Below are positions 17,684 to 26,763 of a stretch of 64,000 nucleotides of DNA, one piece after another. Position numbers and translations under genes: made by a program. Origin of the DNA: Pseudoalteromonas sp. T1lg88 (GTDB taxonomy: Bacteria > Pseudomonadota > Gammaproteobacteria > Enterobacterales > Alteromonadaceae); assembly GCF_002964765.1 (NCBI RefSeq), contig NZ_PQCF01000032.1:310001-374000 (forward strand), written 5' to 3'. Position 1 is the stretch's first letter. Each line of letters opens with the position of its first letter. The notes beneath the pieces were generated by a model, which was given only the letters and a program-made list of their open reading frames with translations, was not told the origin of the DNA and searched no databases.

Positions 17684-17711
17684 GCGCCAACTATATTTAC
17701 AATGTTGGCGC
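17684..17711 (+). other. Inverted repeat between iaaA and the CBS gene
   Basis: GCGCCAAC (17684-17691) and GTTGGCGC (17704-17711) form a perfect 8-bp stem with a 12-nt loop, followed by TAATAATTTT. It may be a weak terminator for iaaA or a leader structure of the CBS gene, whose ATG is 20 nt away. Its presence supports separate genes on either side. Confidence 0.5.
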
Positions 17712-17731
17712 TAATAATTTTGGGGGTGCGT

Positions 17732-18160
17732 ATGCAATCTATTAAAGTCGCTGATTACTATAACCACAGACCTGTGACTTTCAAAGCCGATATGTCCATT
17801 GAAAGCGCGGTGGAAAAACTTCTTCAAAGCTGTCAAACCGGTGGCCCAGTGATCGATGATCTCGGTACCGTCATTGGTTTTGTTTCTGAGCAAGACTGCT
17901 TGCAACAAATGCTTAATTCTACCTATCAAAACGAAGCACACTGCGTGGTTGGTGATGTGATGACCAAGGAGCCCTTGTGTGTCACGCCTGATCATAGCGT
18001 GATGACGGTCGCCGAAAACATGAAGATAGATAAGCCGAAAATGTATCCGGTGTGCGATGAGCAAGGCAAGCTCATGGGGATCATCACTCGGGCCCATATT
18101 TTGTTGGCGCTGGACAAGCACTTGCATGACAATTATGCGCCTGGAAAACGCTTTGTCTAA
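17732..18160 (+). CDS. CBS domain-containing protein
   Basis: A 142-aa cytosolic protein made of a tandem CBS pair (Bateman module): first CBS from about residue 10 (ADYYNHRPVTFKADMSIESAVEKLL...GGPVIDDLGTVIGFVSEQDCL), second from about 75 (VGDVMTKEPLCVTPDHSVMTVAENM...YPVCDEQGKLMGIITRAHIL). Such modules bind adenosyl nucleotides and often act as regulatory subunits; no effector domain is present here, so the partner is unknown. ATG 17732 is preceded by GGGGGTG. The in-frame joining to the upstream asparaginase appears to be an artefact of a one-base loss. Confidence 0.88.
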   Translation: MQSIKVADYYNHRPVTFKADMSIESAVEKLLQSCQTGGPVIDDLGTVIGFVSEQDCLQQMLNSTYQNEAHCVVGDVMTKEPLCVTPDHSVMTVAENMKIDKPKMYPVCDEQGKLMGIITRAHILLALDKHLHDNYAPGKRFV

Positions 18161-18227
18161 CGATACACTTTAGAGCGATATTTTGCTAAGCTGAGCAGCC
18201 ATTTTATGCCGTTATTTAGAGGCCTGT

Positions 18228-21200
18228 GTGTCTGCCAGCAAATCCTTGTATGCCAAGCTCAATGAGTGTTTAAAAAAAGACCAATTTATACTCAAAAAAC
18301 GCCTACAAGGGGTGCAAAAAATAGCCGACGCCCAAAAACAGCAGGGTGTTCTTGCTAAGATTGCCACCAGTATTGATGCCAGTATTGCTGCTCGCGCCAA
18401 GCGTTTGGCCGAGTTGCCTAAGCCCAGTTTCCCAGCGGCCTTACCCGTTAGTGAAAAACGCGAAGATATTAAAGCGGCGATTGCCAAGCATCAGGTGGTG
18501 ATTGTTGCCGGTGAAACCGGCTCGGGTAAAACCACTCAGCTCCCGAAAATCTGCCTAGAGCTAGGTCGTGGCGTTGAAGGCTTAATTGGCCATACTCAAC
18601 CACGTCGCCTAGCGGCACGTAGCGTTGCCGCCCGTATTGCCGAAGAGTTGGAAAGCGAAATTGGTCAAACCGTCGGCTTTAAAATTCGTTTTAGCGATCA
18701 GGTCAGCGAGCGCAGTTATATTAAACTGATGACAGACGGTATCCTGCTCGCGGAGATTCAAAACGACCGCTATCTCAACCAGTACGACACCATCATTATC
18801 GATGAGGCCCACGAGCGCAGTCTGAATATCGACTTTATTCTCGGTTATCTGAAGAATCTGCTGCCCAAGCGCCCGGACTTAAAAGTCATTATTACCTCGG
18901 CGACCATAGATCCGGAGCGTTTTTCTCGTCACTTTAACGACGCACCTATTATCGAGGTGTCCGGGCGTACCTACCCGGTGGAAGTGCGTTACAGGCCGAT
19001 CACAGAGCTTAGCGGCAGCGACGAGGAGCAGGATGAAAACGACCAACTGCAAGGCATTTTCGATGCCGTAGACGAGCTCTACGACGAAGGCCCGGGCGAT
19101 ATCCTGATCTTTATGAATGGTGAGCGGGAAATTCGCGACACCGCCGATGCCCTTAGCAAGCGCAACCTCAAGCATACCGAAATACTGCCCTTGTATGCCC
19201 GCTTATCTAATGCCGAGCAGAACCGAATTTTCCATCCAGGTAATAAGCGCCGTATTGTCCTTGCCACCAATGTGGCGGAAACCTCGTTAACCGTGCCGGG
19301 GATCCGTTATGTGATAGACCCGGGTACCGCCCGTATTAGCCGCTACAGTTATCGTACCAAGGTACAGCGCCTGCCAATTGAAGCGGTCTCTCAGGCCAGT
19401 GCCAATCAGCGTAAGGGTCGTTGTGGACGTGTGGAAGCGGGTATCTGTATTCGTCTTTATTCCGAAGAAGACTTTTTAGGGCGTCCGGAGTTTACCGACC
19501 CTGAGATCCTGCGCACAAACCTGGCCTCGGTTATCTTGCAGATGCTTGGCCTTGGCCTTGGTGATATCAGCCGTTTCCCTTTTGTGCAGCCGCCGGATAG
19601 CCGCAATATCAATGATGGCGTGCGGTTACTTGAAGAGCTTGAGGCGGTTAAACCGGCGAAGCAACGCAGTCAAATCGAGCTCACCAAAATGGGTCGCGAT
19701 TTGGCGCGCATTCCGCTTGACCCCCGTCTTGCAAAAATGGTGCTGGCAAGCGTGCCGCTTGGGGCTATGCGTGAGGTGATCATCATCACCGCGGCCCTGG
19801 CCATTCAAGACCCGCGCGAGCGTCCGCAAGATAAAAAAGGCAAGGCCGATGAACTGCACGGGCGTTTTAATGATGATGACTCGGACTTCATCGCCTTTTT
19901 AAACCTGTGGAACTACCTCGAAGAGCAACAAAAAGCCCTGACCAATAATCAGTTCCGCAAGCTCTGCAAGCAGGAGTTCTTTGCCTATATGCGCATTCGT
20001 GAATGGCAGGATATCGTTTATCAGGTATCGACCATCTGCGAAGAAATGGGCTTAAAAGACGCGAGCAATGAGCCCAGCTTTGAGACTCTGCATCAGGCCC
20101 TGCTTAGCGGCCTGCTGAGTCATGTGGGGCAAAAGGACGATAAAAACGCCTTTTATCAGGGTGCACGCAACAGCCAGTTCCATATCTTCCCGGGCTCTAA
20201 TCTCTTTAAAAAGCGGCCAAAATGGCTGATGTCGGCGGAGCTGGTGGAAACGTCCAAACTCTACGCCCGTATCAATGCCAAAATCGATGTCGCCTGGCTG
20301 GCGCCACTGGCACAGCATCTGGTCAAGCGCAGCTACAGCGAACCCCATTGGCAGAAAAAAGCCGGGGCGGTTATCGCCTTCGAACAACAAACCCTCTATG
20401 GCCTGACCATAGTGGCGAAAAAGCGCAGCCAGTATGACAAAATCGACCCGGTTGTCAGCCGTGAAATCTTTATCCGCACCGCCTTGGTGGAGCAGGAGTT
20501 AGGCGCTAACGAGTCCTTTTTGCAGGTGAATCGCAAGCTTATTGAGGAAGTACAGGACTTAGAAAACAAGGCGCGCCGTCGCGATATCTTGGTCGACGAG
20601 CATACCCTGTACGAGTTCTACGATAAGCATATTCCGGCGGATGTCTGTAACCGCGTCAGCTTCTTGAAATGGTATAAGGAACAAAAGCGCAAAGATAAAC
20701 GCTTCTTGCATATGAGCAAGGAAGCGCTGATGCGCCATGGTGCCGATGAGATCACCGCCGATAATTACCCGGATATTTGGATGCAGGGCAACCTGGTATT
20801 GCCGCTGAGCTACAGCTTTGAGCCGGGGCAGGATGTCGATGGTGTGGCGGTGCAAATCCCTCTGGCACTGCTTAACCAGGTGCAAAATGAGGGCTTTGAC
20901 TGGCATATTCCCGCCTTTAGACATGAGCTTATTTGTGCGCTGATAAAGTCCTTACCCAAAGCCCAGCGCCGCAATTTTGTGCCAGCCCCTAACTATGCCG
21001 ATGCGGTATTGAGCTCGGTGGAGCCGCTGCAAGGTAAGCTGGTGGATGCCCTGGCACTGCGTCTATTCCGTATGACCGGAGCCAAGGTTGAAGCCGAGCA
21101 ATTTGACCCATTGGCGGTGGATGAGCATTTGCGCATGGCCTTTGAGGTGCGCGACGATAGAAATACCTTGGTGGCGCGCGGCTATGATTTGGATGCGCTG

Positions 21201-22130
21201 AAGGCCCAGCTGGCGGATAAGGTCAGTAATACCCTGTCTCAGGTGGCCGATGAAGGCATTGAGCGCCAAGGGCTGACCGAATGGCAATTTGAGGCGCTGC
21301 CCGAGTCCTATGTGAAAAAACAGGGGCAATACGAGGTTAAAGCCTTTGTGGCCCTGGTAGATAAAAAAGACAGCACCGCCATTGAGCTGTTTGACTCGCC
21401 GACCAAGGCGCAGGCGGCTCATCAGCAGGGGTTACGTCGTATGGTGCTGTTGAACATTCCATCGCCGATAAAATACTTGCAGCAAAACCTGCCCAATAAA
21501 GCCAAGCTGGGCCTGTATTTTAATCCTTTTGGCAAGGTGCAGTTGCTGATTGATGACTGTATCGCCGCCGCCGTGGATAAACTATTGGCAAACTTCGGCG
21601 ATATTCGAGACGCCGAGCAATTTAATGCCGCCAAGGAGCATATCCGCGGCGAGCTTGGCGATACTGTGGTTGCTATCGCCTTGCAGGTGGAGCAGGTGCT
21701 CAGTCGTGCCCATGGCATTCATAAGCGCATGCGCGGTAAGGTGGATCTCAGTATGATCACCGCCCATGGCGATATAAAAAACCAGCTTGAGAGCTTGATT
21801 TTTAAAGGCTTTGTCAGTCATCATGGCGCCGATAAAATGGCCGACCTGAGCCGTTATATGCAGGCCATTGAGCGCCGTTTGGAAAAACTGCCGGTGGATC
21901 CGAATCGTGATCGTCTCTGCACCCTGGAGCTGGATAAGGTCGCTGAGGCCTATAAAAAATGCCTGGCCAAGCACCCTAAAGGGGAGCCACAACCTGAGGC
22001 ATTAACAGAAATATTTTGGATGCAGCAGGAGCTGCGCGTTTCTTTATTCGCGCAAACCTTGGGTACCCCTTATCCGGTGTCTGCCAAGCGGGTCCTTAAT
22101 GTTATAAGTGAATACCTTAGTAAGACTTAA
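18228..22130 (+). CDS. hrpA: ATP-dependent RNA helicase HrpA
   Basis: DEAH-box helicase of the HrpA family, involved in mRNA processing and, in E. coli, rescue of stalled ribosomes. Walker A GETGSGKT is at residues 95-102 and DEAH at 192-195; motif SAT follows (ITSATIDPERF), then the helicase C domain (ATNVAETSLTVPGIRYVID, QRKGRCGR), HA2 and OB-fold regions, and the long HrpA-specific C-terminal part. The 1300-aa length equals E. coli HrpA. Translation starts at GTG 18228. The paralogue hrpB is at 44-46.5 kb. Confidence 0.97.
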   Translation: MSASKSLYAKLNECLKKDQFILKKRLQGVQKIADAQKQQGVLAKIATSIDASIAARAKRLAELPKPSFPAALPVSEKREDIKAAIAKHQVVIVAGETGSGKTTQLPKICLELGRGVEGLIGHTQPRRLAARSVAARIAEELESEIGQTVGFKIRFSDQVSERSYIKLMTDGILLAEIQNDRYLNQYDTIIIDEAHERSLNIDFILGYLKNLLPKRPDLKVIITSATIDPERFSRHFNDAPIIEVSGRTYPVEVRYRPITELSGSDEEQDENDQLQGIFDAVDELYDEGPGDILIFMNGEREIRDTADALSKRNLKHTEILPLYARLSNAEQNRIFHPGNKRRIVLATNVAETSLTVPGIRYVIDPGTARISRYSYRTKVQRLPIEAVSQASANQRKGRCGRVEAGICIRLYSEEDFLGRPEFTDPEILRTNLASVILQMLGLGLGDISRFPFVQPPDSRNINDGVRLLEELEAVKPAKQRSQIELTKMGRDLARIPLDPRLAKMVLASVPLGAMREVIIITAALAIQDPRERPQDKKGKADELHGRFNDDDSDFIAFLNLWNYLEEQQKALTNNQFRKLCKQEFFAYMRIREWQDIVYQVSTICEEMGLKDASNEPSFETLHQALLSGLLSHVGQKDDKNAFYQGARNSQFHIFPGSNLFKKRPKWLMSAELVETSKLYARINAKIDVAWLAPLAQHLVKRSYSEPHWQKKAGAVIAFEQQTLYGLTIVAKKRSQYDKIDPVVSREIFIRTALVEQELGANESFLQVNRKLIEEVQDLENKARRRDILVDEHTLYEFYDKHIPADVCNRVSFLKWYKEQKRKDKRFLHMSKEALMRHGADEITADNYPDIWMQGNLVLPLSYSFEPGQDVDGVAVQIPLALLNQVQNEGFDWHIPAFRHELICALIKSLPKAQRRNFVPAPNYADAVLSSVEPLQGKLVDALALRLFRMTGAKVEAEQFDPLAVDEHLRMAFEVRDDRNTLVARGYDLDALKAQLADKVSNTLSQVADEGIERQGLTEWQFEALPESYVKKQGQYEVKAFVALVDKKDSTAIELFDSPTKAQAAHQQGLRRMVLLNIPSPIKYLQQNLPNKAKLGLYFNPFGKVQLLIDDCIAAAVDKLLANFGDIRDAEQFNAAKEHIRGELGDTVVAIALQVEQVLSRAHGIHKRMRGKVDLSMITAHGDIKNQLESLIFKGFVSHHGADKMADLSRYMQAIERRLEKLPVDPNRDRLCTLELDKVAEAYKKCLAKHPKGEPQPEALTEIFWMQQELRVSLFAQTLGTPYPVSAKRVLNVISEYLSKT

Positions 22131-22201
22131 GCCGCAGTGAGCTTAATGTCTGCTGGGTTATAATTACAATTATGATAAGCGCATAGACAAGGACGGAGGT
22201 C

Positions 22202-22576
22202 GTGTTGCGTACACAGAATAAAGCCAGGTTGCTGGTTGTTGATGATGAGTATTTTAACTTTACCTTCTACACTCATGTATTAGGTGAGCAGTTTGAGTTG
22301 AAGTACGCAAAATCAGGTGAGCAGTGCTTAAAAGAAGCGCTTACTTTTCATCCCGATGCCATCATGCTGGATGTATGTATGCCCGGGCTGGATGGGTTCG
22401 ACACCTGTCGTATACTGAAAAACACGCCAGAGACCAAAGACATCCCTATTTTAATGGTGTCTGGACTGGAGTCTGAGGCAGCTAAAAAACACGCCTTTGA
22501 GGTTGGTTGTGATGGGTTTTTTGTTAAACCTTTGGCGATGAATGAGCTAATGGAGCGCTTGCAGACACTGATTTAA
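22202..22576 (+). CDS. Single-domain response regulator (CheY-like receiver)
   Basis: A 124-aa stand-alone receiver domain. Acidic pair and phosphoacceptor are visible: VVDDEY near the N-terminus, Asp in IMLDVCMPGLDGF (about residue 57), Ser/Thr in ILMVSG, and Lys in FFVKPL. There is no output domain, so it must act through protein contacts. GTG start 22202 has a strong GGAGGTC. A PilZ-domain gene begins 19 nt after the stop on the same strand, suggesting an operon linking phosphorylation and c-di-GMP. No histidine kinase is nearby. Confidence 0.9.
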   Translation: MLRTQNKARLLVVDDEYFNFTFYTHVLGEQFELKYAKSGEQCLKEALTFHPDAIMLDVCMPGLDGFDTCRILKNTPETKDIPILMVSGLESEAAKKHAFEVGCDGFFVKPLAMNELMERLQTLI

Positions 22577-22595
22577 AGAGCTTGAGGAGATCCTT

Positions 22596-22895
22596 ATGCT
22601 TTATCATCAAGAGCAACGCAATTTCCGCCGCATGTTGGTGGATGCCCAGGCTACCGTTGAAGTCAATCAGGGCCAGGAGGTGTTTAGTCGCACGGCAATT
22701 TGCCATGATTTAAGCGCTTCCGGGATGCAATTATTTCTCGATACTGCCGTCGATCCCGGCGCTACCATCAAGGTACGAATTCAATCTGCCACAGCCAGTG
22801 TGGCTCCCTTAAATGCCTTAACCCGTGTGGTGCGTTGCACCCGTGAAGACGACGGTCAATATAGTGTCGGTGTGCAGATGCTGGAAGTGAGCTAG
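22596..22895 (+). CDS. PilZ domain protein (c-di-GMP receptor candidate)
   Basis: A 99-aa protein made of one PilZ domain. The c-di-GMP-binding signature is present: an Arg-rich N-terminal EQRNFRRMLVDAQATV and DLSASGMQLFL (D/N-x-S-x-x-G). C-terminal beta strand VVRCTREDDGQYSVGVQML completes the barrel. GAGGAG precedes the ATG. It lies directly downstream of a receiver-only protein. Output is unknown; similar pairs often affect motility, adhesion or exopolysaccharide. Confidence 0.88.
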   Translation: MLYHQEQRNFRRMLVDAQATVEVNQGQEVFSRTAICHDLSASGMQLFLDTAVDPGATIKVRIQSATASVAPLNALTRVVRCTREDDGQYSVGVQMLEVS

Positions 22896-22912
22896 CCAGA
22901 AGCGATAGCAAA

Positions 22913-22936
22913 AGTGAGCGCCAAATGGCACTCACT
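22913..22936. terminator. Possible hairpin between convergent PilZ gene and rlmI
   Basis: AGTGAGCGCC / GGCACTCACT (one mismatch) with AAAT loop. No T-tract on either side, so termination is uncertain. Confidence 0.35.
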
Positions 22937-22954
22937 CTCGGGTTGCAGAGGTGA

Positions 22955-24145
22955 CTAGTAGACCTTACAAACAAGGCCTTTAAGGTAAAAGCCTTCCGGG
23001 TAGGGGCCGGAGATGGGGTGATCGGCGGCCTGATTTAAACGCTCGACAATTAGTAAATCACGGTGCGCATCCAGCGCCGCATCAGCCACCACTTTTTGGA
23101 ATAAGTTCTGCTCCATCAAGCCCGAGCAGGAGAAGGTCAATAAGGTGCCGCCAGGCTTAAGCAATTGCATCGCCAGCATATTGATATCCTTATAGCCACG
23201 ACAAGCGCCGGTAAGCTGGGCCTTAGACTCAGCAAACTTCGGCGGATCCATCACAATAGTGTCGAATTTACGCCCTTGCTCGCGGTATTCGCGCAGCAGC
23301 TTAAACACGTCCTGCTTAACAAAGTGCGCTTTACTCATGTCCAGCTGGTTGTGCTCAACATTGCGTTTGGCTATATCCAGGGCATTTTGTGATACATCAA
23401 CATTGGTGACTTCCTTACAACCGCCGCGCAGTGCATACAGGCCAAAGGTGCCGGTGTAACAGAAACAGTTAAGCACGTCCTTGTCTTTGACATAGCGCTC
23501 AAGGGCGGCGCGGCTGTCACGCTGATCCAAGTAAAAACCGGTTTTATGGCCACCGATAATGTCCACTTCGCAGGTGAGGCCATTTTCTTCGATCAGTACC
23601 GGAGCCGATGGGGCTTCGCCAATTAATGGCCCCGTGGTCGGCGCCAGGCCTTCTTTTTTGCGCACATCCACATCTGAGCGCTCATAGACGGCGCAATCTG
23701 GGAAGATACGCTGCAAGGCGGCAACAATATCGCCCTTATGACGCTCGGCACCGGCACTAAGCAGCTGGCAAACCAGGTAGTTGGCGAACTTATCTATGGT
23801 GATACCAGGCAGGCCATCCGACTCGGCCGCACACAGGCGGTAACCGGTTAAGCCGCCTTCGGCTATGGTGTGTTGGCGCGCATCCAGGGCACGCAATAGG
23901 CGTTTGTGGAAAAACTCCACATCGATTTGCTCGTGCTCGTCAAAGCTCCATACGCGGGCACGGATCTGTGATTCTGGGCTGTAAGCGGCGGTGGCAAGGA
24001 ATTTACCCTGGCTGTCGTAGACGGTCACTGTATCGCCTAGGGCCAAATTGCCTTTCACTTTTTTGACTGCCTTGGAGAAAATCCAAGGGTGTTTGCGCTT
24101 AAGTGATTTTTCGCGCCCAGGTTGAAGATAAATTGCGCCGGCCAT
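22955..24145 (-). CDS. rlmI: 23S rRNA (cytosine-C5)-methyltransferase RlmI
   Basis: SAM-dependent rRNA methyltransferase, which in E. coli makes m5C1962 in 23S rRNA. The N-terminus is a PUA-type RNA-binding domain ([22 protein letters not shown] context), the C-terminal Rossmann domain has [20 protein letters not shown] for SAM binding, [14 protein letters not shown], and the catalytic-cysteine motif [10 protein letters not shown]. The 396-aa length equals the E. coli enzyme. It is transcribed alone, convergent with the PilZ gene and divergent from the HD-domain gene. Confidence 0.95.
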   Translation of the reverse strand: MAGAIYLQPGREKSLKRKHPWIFSKAVKKVKGNLALGDTVTVYDSQGKFLATAAYSPESQIRARVWSFDEHEQIDVEFFHKRLLRALDARQHTIAEGGLTGYRLCAAESDGLPGITIDKFANYLVCQLLSAGAERHKGDIVAALQRIFPDCAVYERSDVDVRKKEGLAPTTGPLIGEAPSAPVLIEENGLTCEVDIIGGHKTGFYLDQRDSRAALERYVKDKDVLNCFCYTGTFGLYALRGGCKEVTNVDVSQNALDIAKRNVEHNQLDMSKAHFVKQDVFKLLREYREQGRKFDTIVMDPPKFAESKAQLTGACRGYKDINMLAMQLLKPGGTLLTFSCSGLMEQNLFQKVVADAALDAHRDLLIVERLNQAADHPISGPYPEGFYLKGLVCKVY

Positions 24146-24319
24146 TGCAGCTCCTGATAGTAAATTGAGGCGCTATTCTAGGTAGTCGCAGGCCGATACT
24201 CAAATTTAATTTTGCCAATTAGCTATCAGTCCTTTATTGTCGGTTACAATGACCTGGGCGCTAATTTTATAATGCGCCTGAATAAGCCTATAACTAAGCC
24301 AAGCACAGAGCGAGAAACA

Positions 24320-24991
24320 GTGAATAATCAGGCCCTAATATTGCCCGAAGCAATGCAGCAATTAGAACAACAATGCCGAGAATTTATCCTTGATTGCGGC
24401 AGTGCCGATGCGGCCCATGATATCACCCATATCGAGCGCGTGGTGCAGGTGGCCAAACGCTTGTGTGTGCAAGAGCAGGCCGAAATGGCGGTGGTTTTAC
24501 CGGCAGCCTGGCTGCATGATTGTGTGGCGGTAGCGAAAAACCATCCGGATCGTGCCAAGGCTTCTTTGCTGGCCGCCGATAAGGCGCTGACATTTTTGCA
24601 TAGCATAGGCTACGAAACGCAATATTTAGAGGCCATTCATCATGCCATTGTTGCCCATAGTTTTAGCGCCAATGTCACCCCGCTGACGCTGGAAGCACAA
24701 ATAGTGCAAGACGCTGACCGTATGGACGCCTTGGGCGCGGTGGGGATCAGCCGCTGTATGAAGGTGGGCGGTGCCATTTGCCGCGGCTTGTATCATCCTA
24801 ACGATCCTTTTTGCCATGAGCGCGAGGCGGATGATGGCAAATACACGCTCGATCATTTCTTCGTTAAGTTACTGGGTTTAGCCAGCACCATGAACACTCA
24901 CAGTGCTCGCATTGAAGCCGAGCATCGCACCGCCTATATGCAGGACTTTTTACGTCAACTCGGACACGAGATTGGGATGAGTTATGACTAA
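24320..24991 (+). CDS. HD domain phosphohydrolase (YedJ-like)
   Basis: Metal-dependent HD-superfamily hydrolase; the natural substrate is not known. The HD ligands are visible as AHDITHIERV (His), WLHDCVAVAK (His-Asp) and IVQDADRMDALGAVG (Asp), and the ALGAVGISR and AHSFSA segments match the YedJ family. The start is uncertain: GTG 24320 (223 aa) matches family length; in-frame ATG 24272 would add 16 residues and an earlier codon at 24212 more. It overlaps the following VOC gene by 8 nt, so the two are translated together. Confidence 0.82.
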   Translation: MNNQALILPEAMQQLEQQCREFILDCGSADAAHDITHIERVVQVAKRLCVQEQAEMAVVLPAAWLHDCVAVAKNHPDRAKASLLAADKALTFLHSIGYETQYLEAIHHAIVAHSFSANVTPLTLEAQIVQDADRMDALGAVGISRCMKVGGAICRGLYHPNDPFCHEREADDGKYTLDHFFVKLLGLASTMNTHSARIEAEHRTAYMQDFLRQLGHEIGMSYD

Positions 24992-25382
24992 GGCACCATT
25001 ACTACGAGGCGTGCATCATTGTCACCTGCAGGTAAAAGACATGCAGCAGGCCCTGGTGTTTTATCGTAATGTGATGGGCTTTGAGATAGTCCCGGAGCTG
25101 GAATTTTGGTATCACCATCAGGACGATGGTCCACTTATGTTGCAAGATCAGGCAAAGACCATTTGCCTGGCATTGTTTGAAGGCAGCCGCAGCAGCAATG
25201 GTATTGCCTTTGCCGCCGATGCGCAGGCCTTTGTCCACTGGCGTCGCCACCTAGAAGGGCAGGATGTTAAGGTAACTTTGGCGGATCACCTGGTTTCACA
25301 TTCACTTTATTTTCGCGACCCCAGTGCCAATATGCATGAGATCACCTGCTTTGAATATGAAGCGGTGCATAAATTGCTTTAA
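24984..25382 (+). CDS. VOC family protein (glyoxalase/bleomycin-resistance fold)
   Basis: A 132-aa protein of the vicinal oxygen chelate superfamily. The paired beta-alpha-beta-beta-beta units are indicated by RGVHHCHLQVKDMQQALVFYRNVMGFEIV at the N-terminus and FRDPSANMHEITCFEYE at the C-terminus (the DPxxNxxE pattern with the metal-binding Glu). The superfamily covers lyases, dioxygenases and resistance proteins; the sequence alone does not tell which. It overlaps the end of the HD-domain gene. Confidence 0.85.
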   Translation: MTKAPLLRGVHHCHLQVKDMQQALVFYRNVMGFEIVPELEFWYHHQDDGPLMLQDQAKTICLALFEGSRSSNGIAFAADAQAFVHWRRHLEGQDVKVTLADHLVSHSLYFRDPSANMHEITCFEYEAVHKLL

Positions 25383-25470
25383 CCTTGGCTTGGGGCGGCT
25401 AACCACTGTCTGCAAAAGCCTGATATCATTCACCCGAACGATTAGCTAACATTTTAGACAAGGCCTTATT

Positions 25471-26181
25471 GTGCTCCCAAATTTGGCACCCGATGTGCCG
25501 ATGGACTATCAAATCACCTACAGCGGGAAACGCTCGACCGTCGCCATAATAGTCAAACGCCAACAACTTCTGGTTAAGGCGCCAACGGGCACCTGTGAGC
25601 GCTTTATCGCCGAGTTTGTCGCCAGTAAACGAGATTGGATCAGCAAACAACTAGATCGTCAGGGTGAACTGTACAGGCTTAAAAGTCGCCCCCTGGATGA
25701 TGGAACCTTAAGTTTATTCGGTAGGTCTGTGCCTGTGGTGATCAAAGGTGCTAAGGCCAGCTCGGTGAGATTACAAGATAACAGCATTGAGCTGTGTATT
25801 AGCGCTCGAGTCCGACATCAGCAGGAGAAAGCTAAAGAGCTCTTACTGGCATTTATGGCCGAGGAGTTAGCGCGCTTTATTTATATGCGATTAGATTATT
25901 GGCAATCGCGCATGGGCGTAAAGGCTGTGGACATTAAGGTACGTGTATATAAACGCCGCTGGGGCAGTTGTGATCGTCGGCACAGGCTGACCTTAAATAC
26001 TCTGCTGGCGGGGGCACCAACCTGGGTGATCGATTATGTTTTAGTGCATGAGCTGGCCCATATTCGATATATGGATCATGGTCCAAGGTTTTGGCATTTG
26101 GTTAATCAACATTGTGCACAGACGCAAGAAGCTAAGGCCTGGTTACGAGAGCAGGGAACGAGTTTAGAATTGGCGTTTTAA
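25471..26181 (+). CDS. YgjP-like zinc metallopeptidase family protein (M48/DUF45)
   Basis: Predicted soluble metallopeptidase of the YgjP/DUF45 family; physiological substrates are unknown. The zinc motif HELAH lies in VLVHELAHIRYMDHGPRFW near residue 192, preceded by the family motif VYKRRWGSCDRRHRLTLN. At 236 aa the length is normal. GTG 25471 is used with AAGG upstream; ATG 25501 (MDYQITYSGK) is an alternative start 10 codons later. The gene ends about 90 nt before two tRNA-Tyr genes on the opposite strand. Confidence 0.88.
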   Translation: MLPNLAPDVPMDYQITYSGKRSTVAIIVKRQQLLVKAPTGTCERFIAEFVASKRDWISKQLDRQGELYRLKSRPLDDGTLSLFGRSVPVVIKGAKASSVRLQDNSIELCISARVRHQQEKAKELLLAFMAEELARFIYMRLDYWQSRMGVKAVDIKVRVYKRRWGSCDRRHRLTLNTLLAGAPTWVIDYVLVHELAHIRYMDHGPRFWHLVNQHCAQTQEAKAWLREQGTSLELAF

Positions 26182-26270
26182 TACCAAGCGATGCCATGGT
26201 TAGGCTCGATGCGTTATAGCAGTTTACCTATGAGCTAGGCTTTATTTACTGGAAACTAGTAAGAAAGAAG

Positions 26271-26355
26271 TGGTGGAGGGAGCTGGATTCGAACCAGCGA
26301 AGGCAATGCCGTCAGATTTACAGTCTGATCCCTTTGGCCGCTCGGGAACCCCTCC
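26271..26355 (-). tRNA. tRNA-Tyr (GTA), downstream copy
   Basis: Class II tRNA of 85 nt with encoded CCA. Anticodon loop CTGTAAATC gives GTA. Acceptor arms GGAGGGG / TCCCTCC pair with one G-U; T-arm GGTTCGAATCC present. It is the second gene of a tandem pair read from the upstream promoter. Confidence 0.97.
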
Positions 26356-26393
26356 ACTAAAAATGGATGCGTGCTTATTAAACTTTAGAAAAG

Positions 26394-26478
26394 TGGTGGA
26401 GGGGGCTGGATTCGAACCAGCGAAGGCAATGCCGTCAGATTTACAGTCTGATCCCTTTGGCCGCTCGGGAACCCCTCC
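26394..26478 (-). tRNA. tRNA-Tyr (GTA), promoter-proximal copy
   Basis: 85 nt, encoded CCA, anticodon GTA, class II variable arm. It differs from its neighbour in the acceptor stem, where the seventh pair is G-C instead of G-U; otherwise the two look identical. Spacer between the genes is 38 nt. Confidence 0.97.
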
Positions 26479-26493
26479 TAAGCAACGGCGGCG

Positions 26494-26521
26494 ATAATAG
26501 CAAACTGAGCTTTCAAGTAAA
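26494..26521 (-). promoter_or_regulatory. Promoter of the tRNA-Tyr pair
   Basis: On the minus strand TTTACT - 16 nt - TATTAT, followed at once by a GC-rich discriminator CGCCGCCG, the arrangement expected of stringently controlled stable-RNA promoters. Predicted start about 9 nt before the mature tRNA 5' end. Confidence 0.6.
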
Positions 26522-26763
26522 GAAAAAAACTAAAGAAATACTAAATTATGCCGATAACCGCATAGATATAAGTCATCTTGTCGAAAGTTTATGCAAATCA
26601 AGGTCGTCGCTTTTTAAGATAAAATCACGATATGAAAGCACAGAAACAATTTGTCAGCGTATAACACGCCAACACAAACCATAAATACTGGGCACTGGGT
26701 CAGGTACGTCTATACTCATTAAGGCAGTATTAAAGGTAGTAAAACTCACCTGAGGATAGTGTT

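Noticed and set aside
16511-18160. A 549-aa open frame joining asparaginase, a TM-like linker and a CBS pair, which could be read as a novel fusion.
   Set aside because: The conserved asparaginase C-terminus and stop are in the adjacent frame, and the linker is the translated intergenic region; a one-base loss explains it better.
26270-26497. Plus-strand open frame of 75 codons with an internal protein repeat (VEGAGFEPAKAMPSDLQSDPFGRSGTPP).
   Set aside because: It is the antisense of two tRNA-Tyr genes; such frames are a common false annotation.
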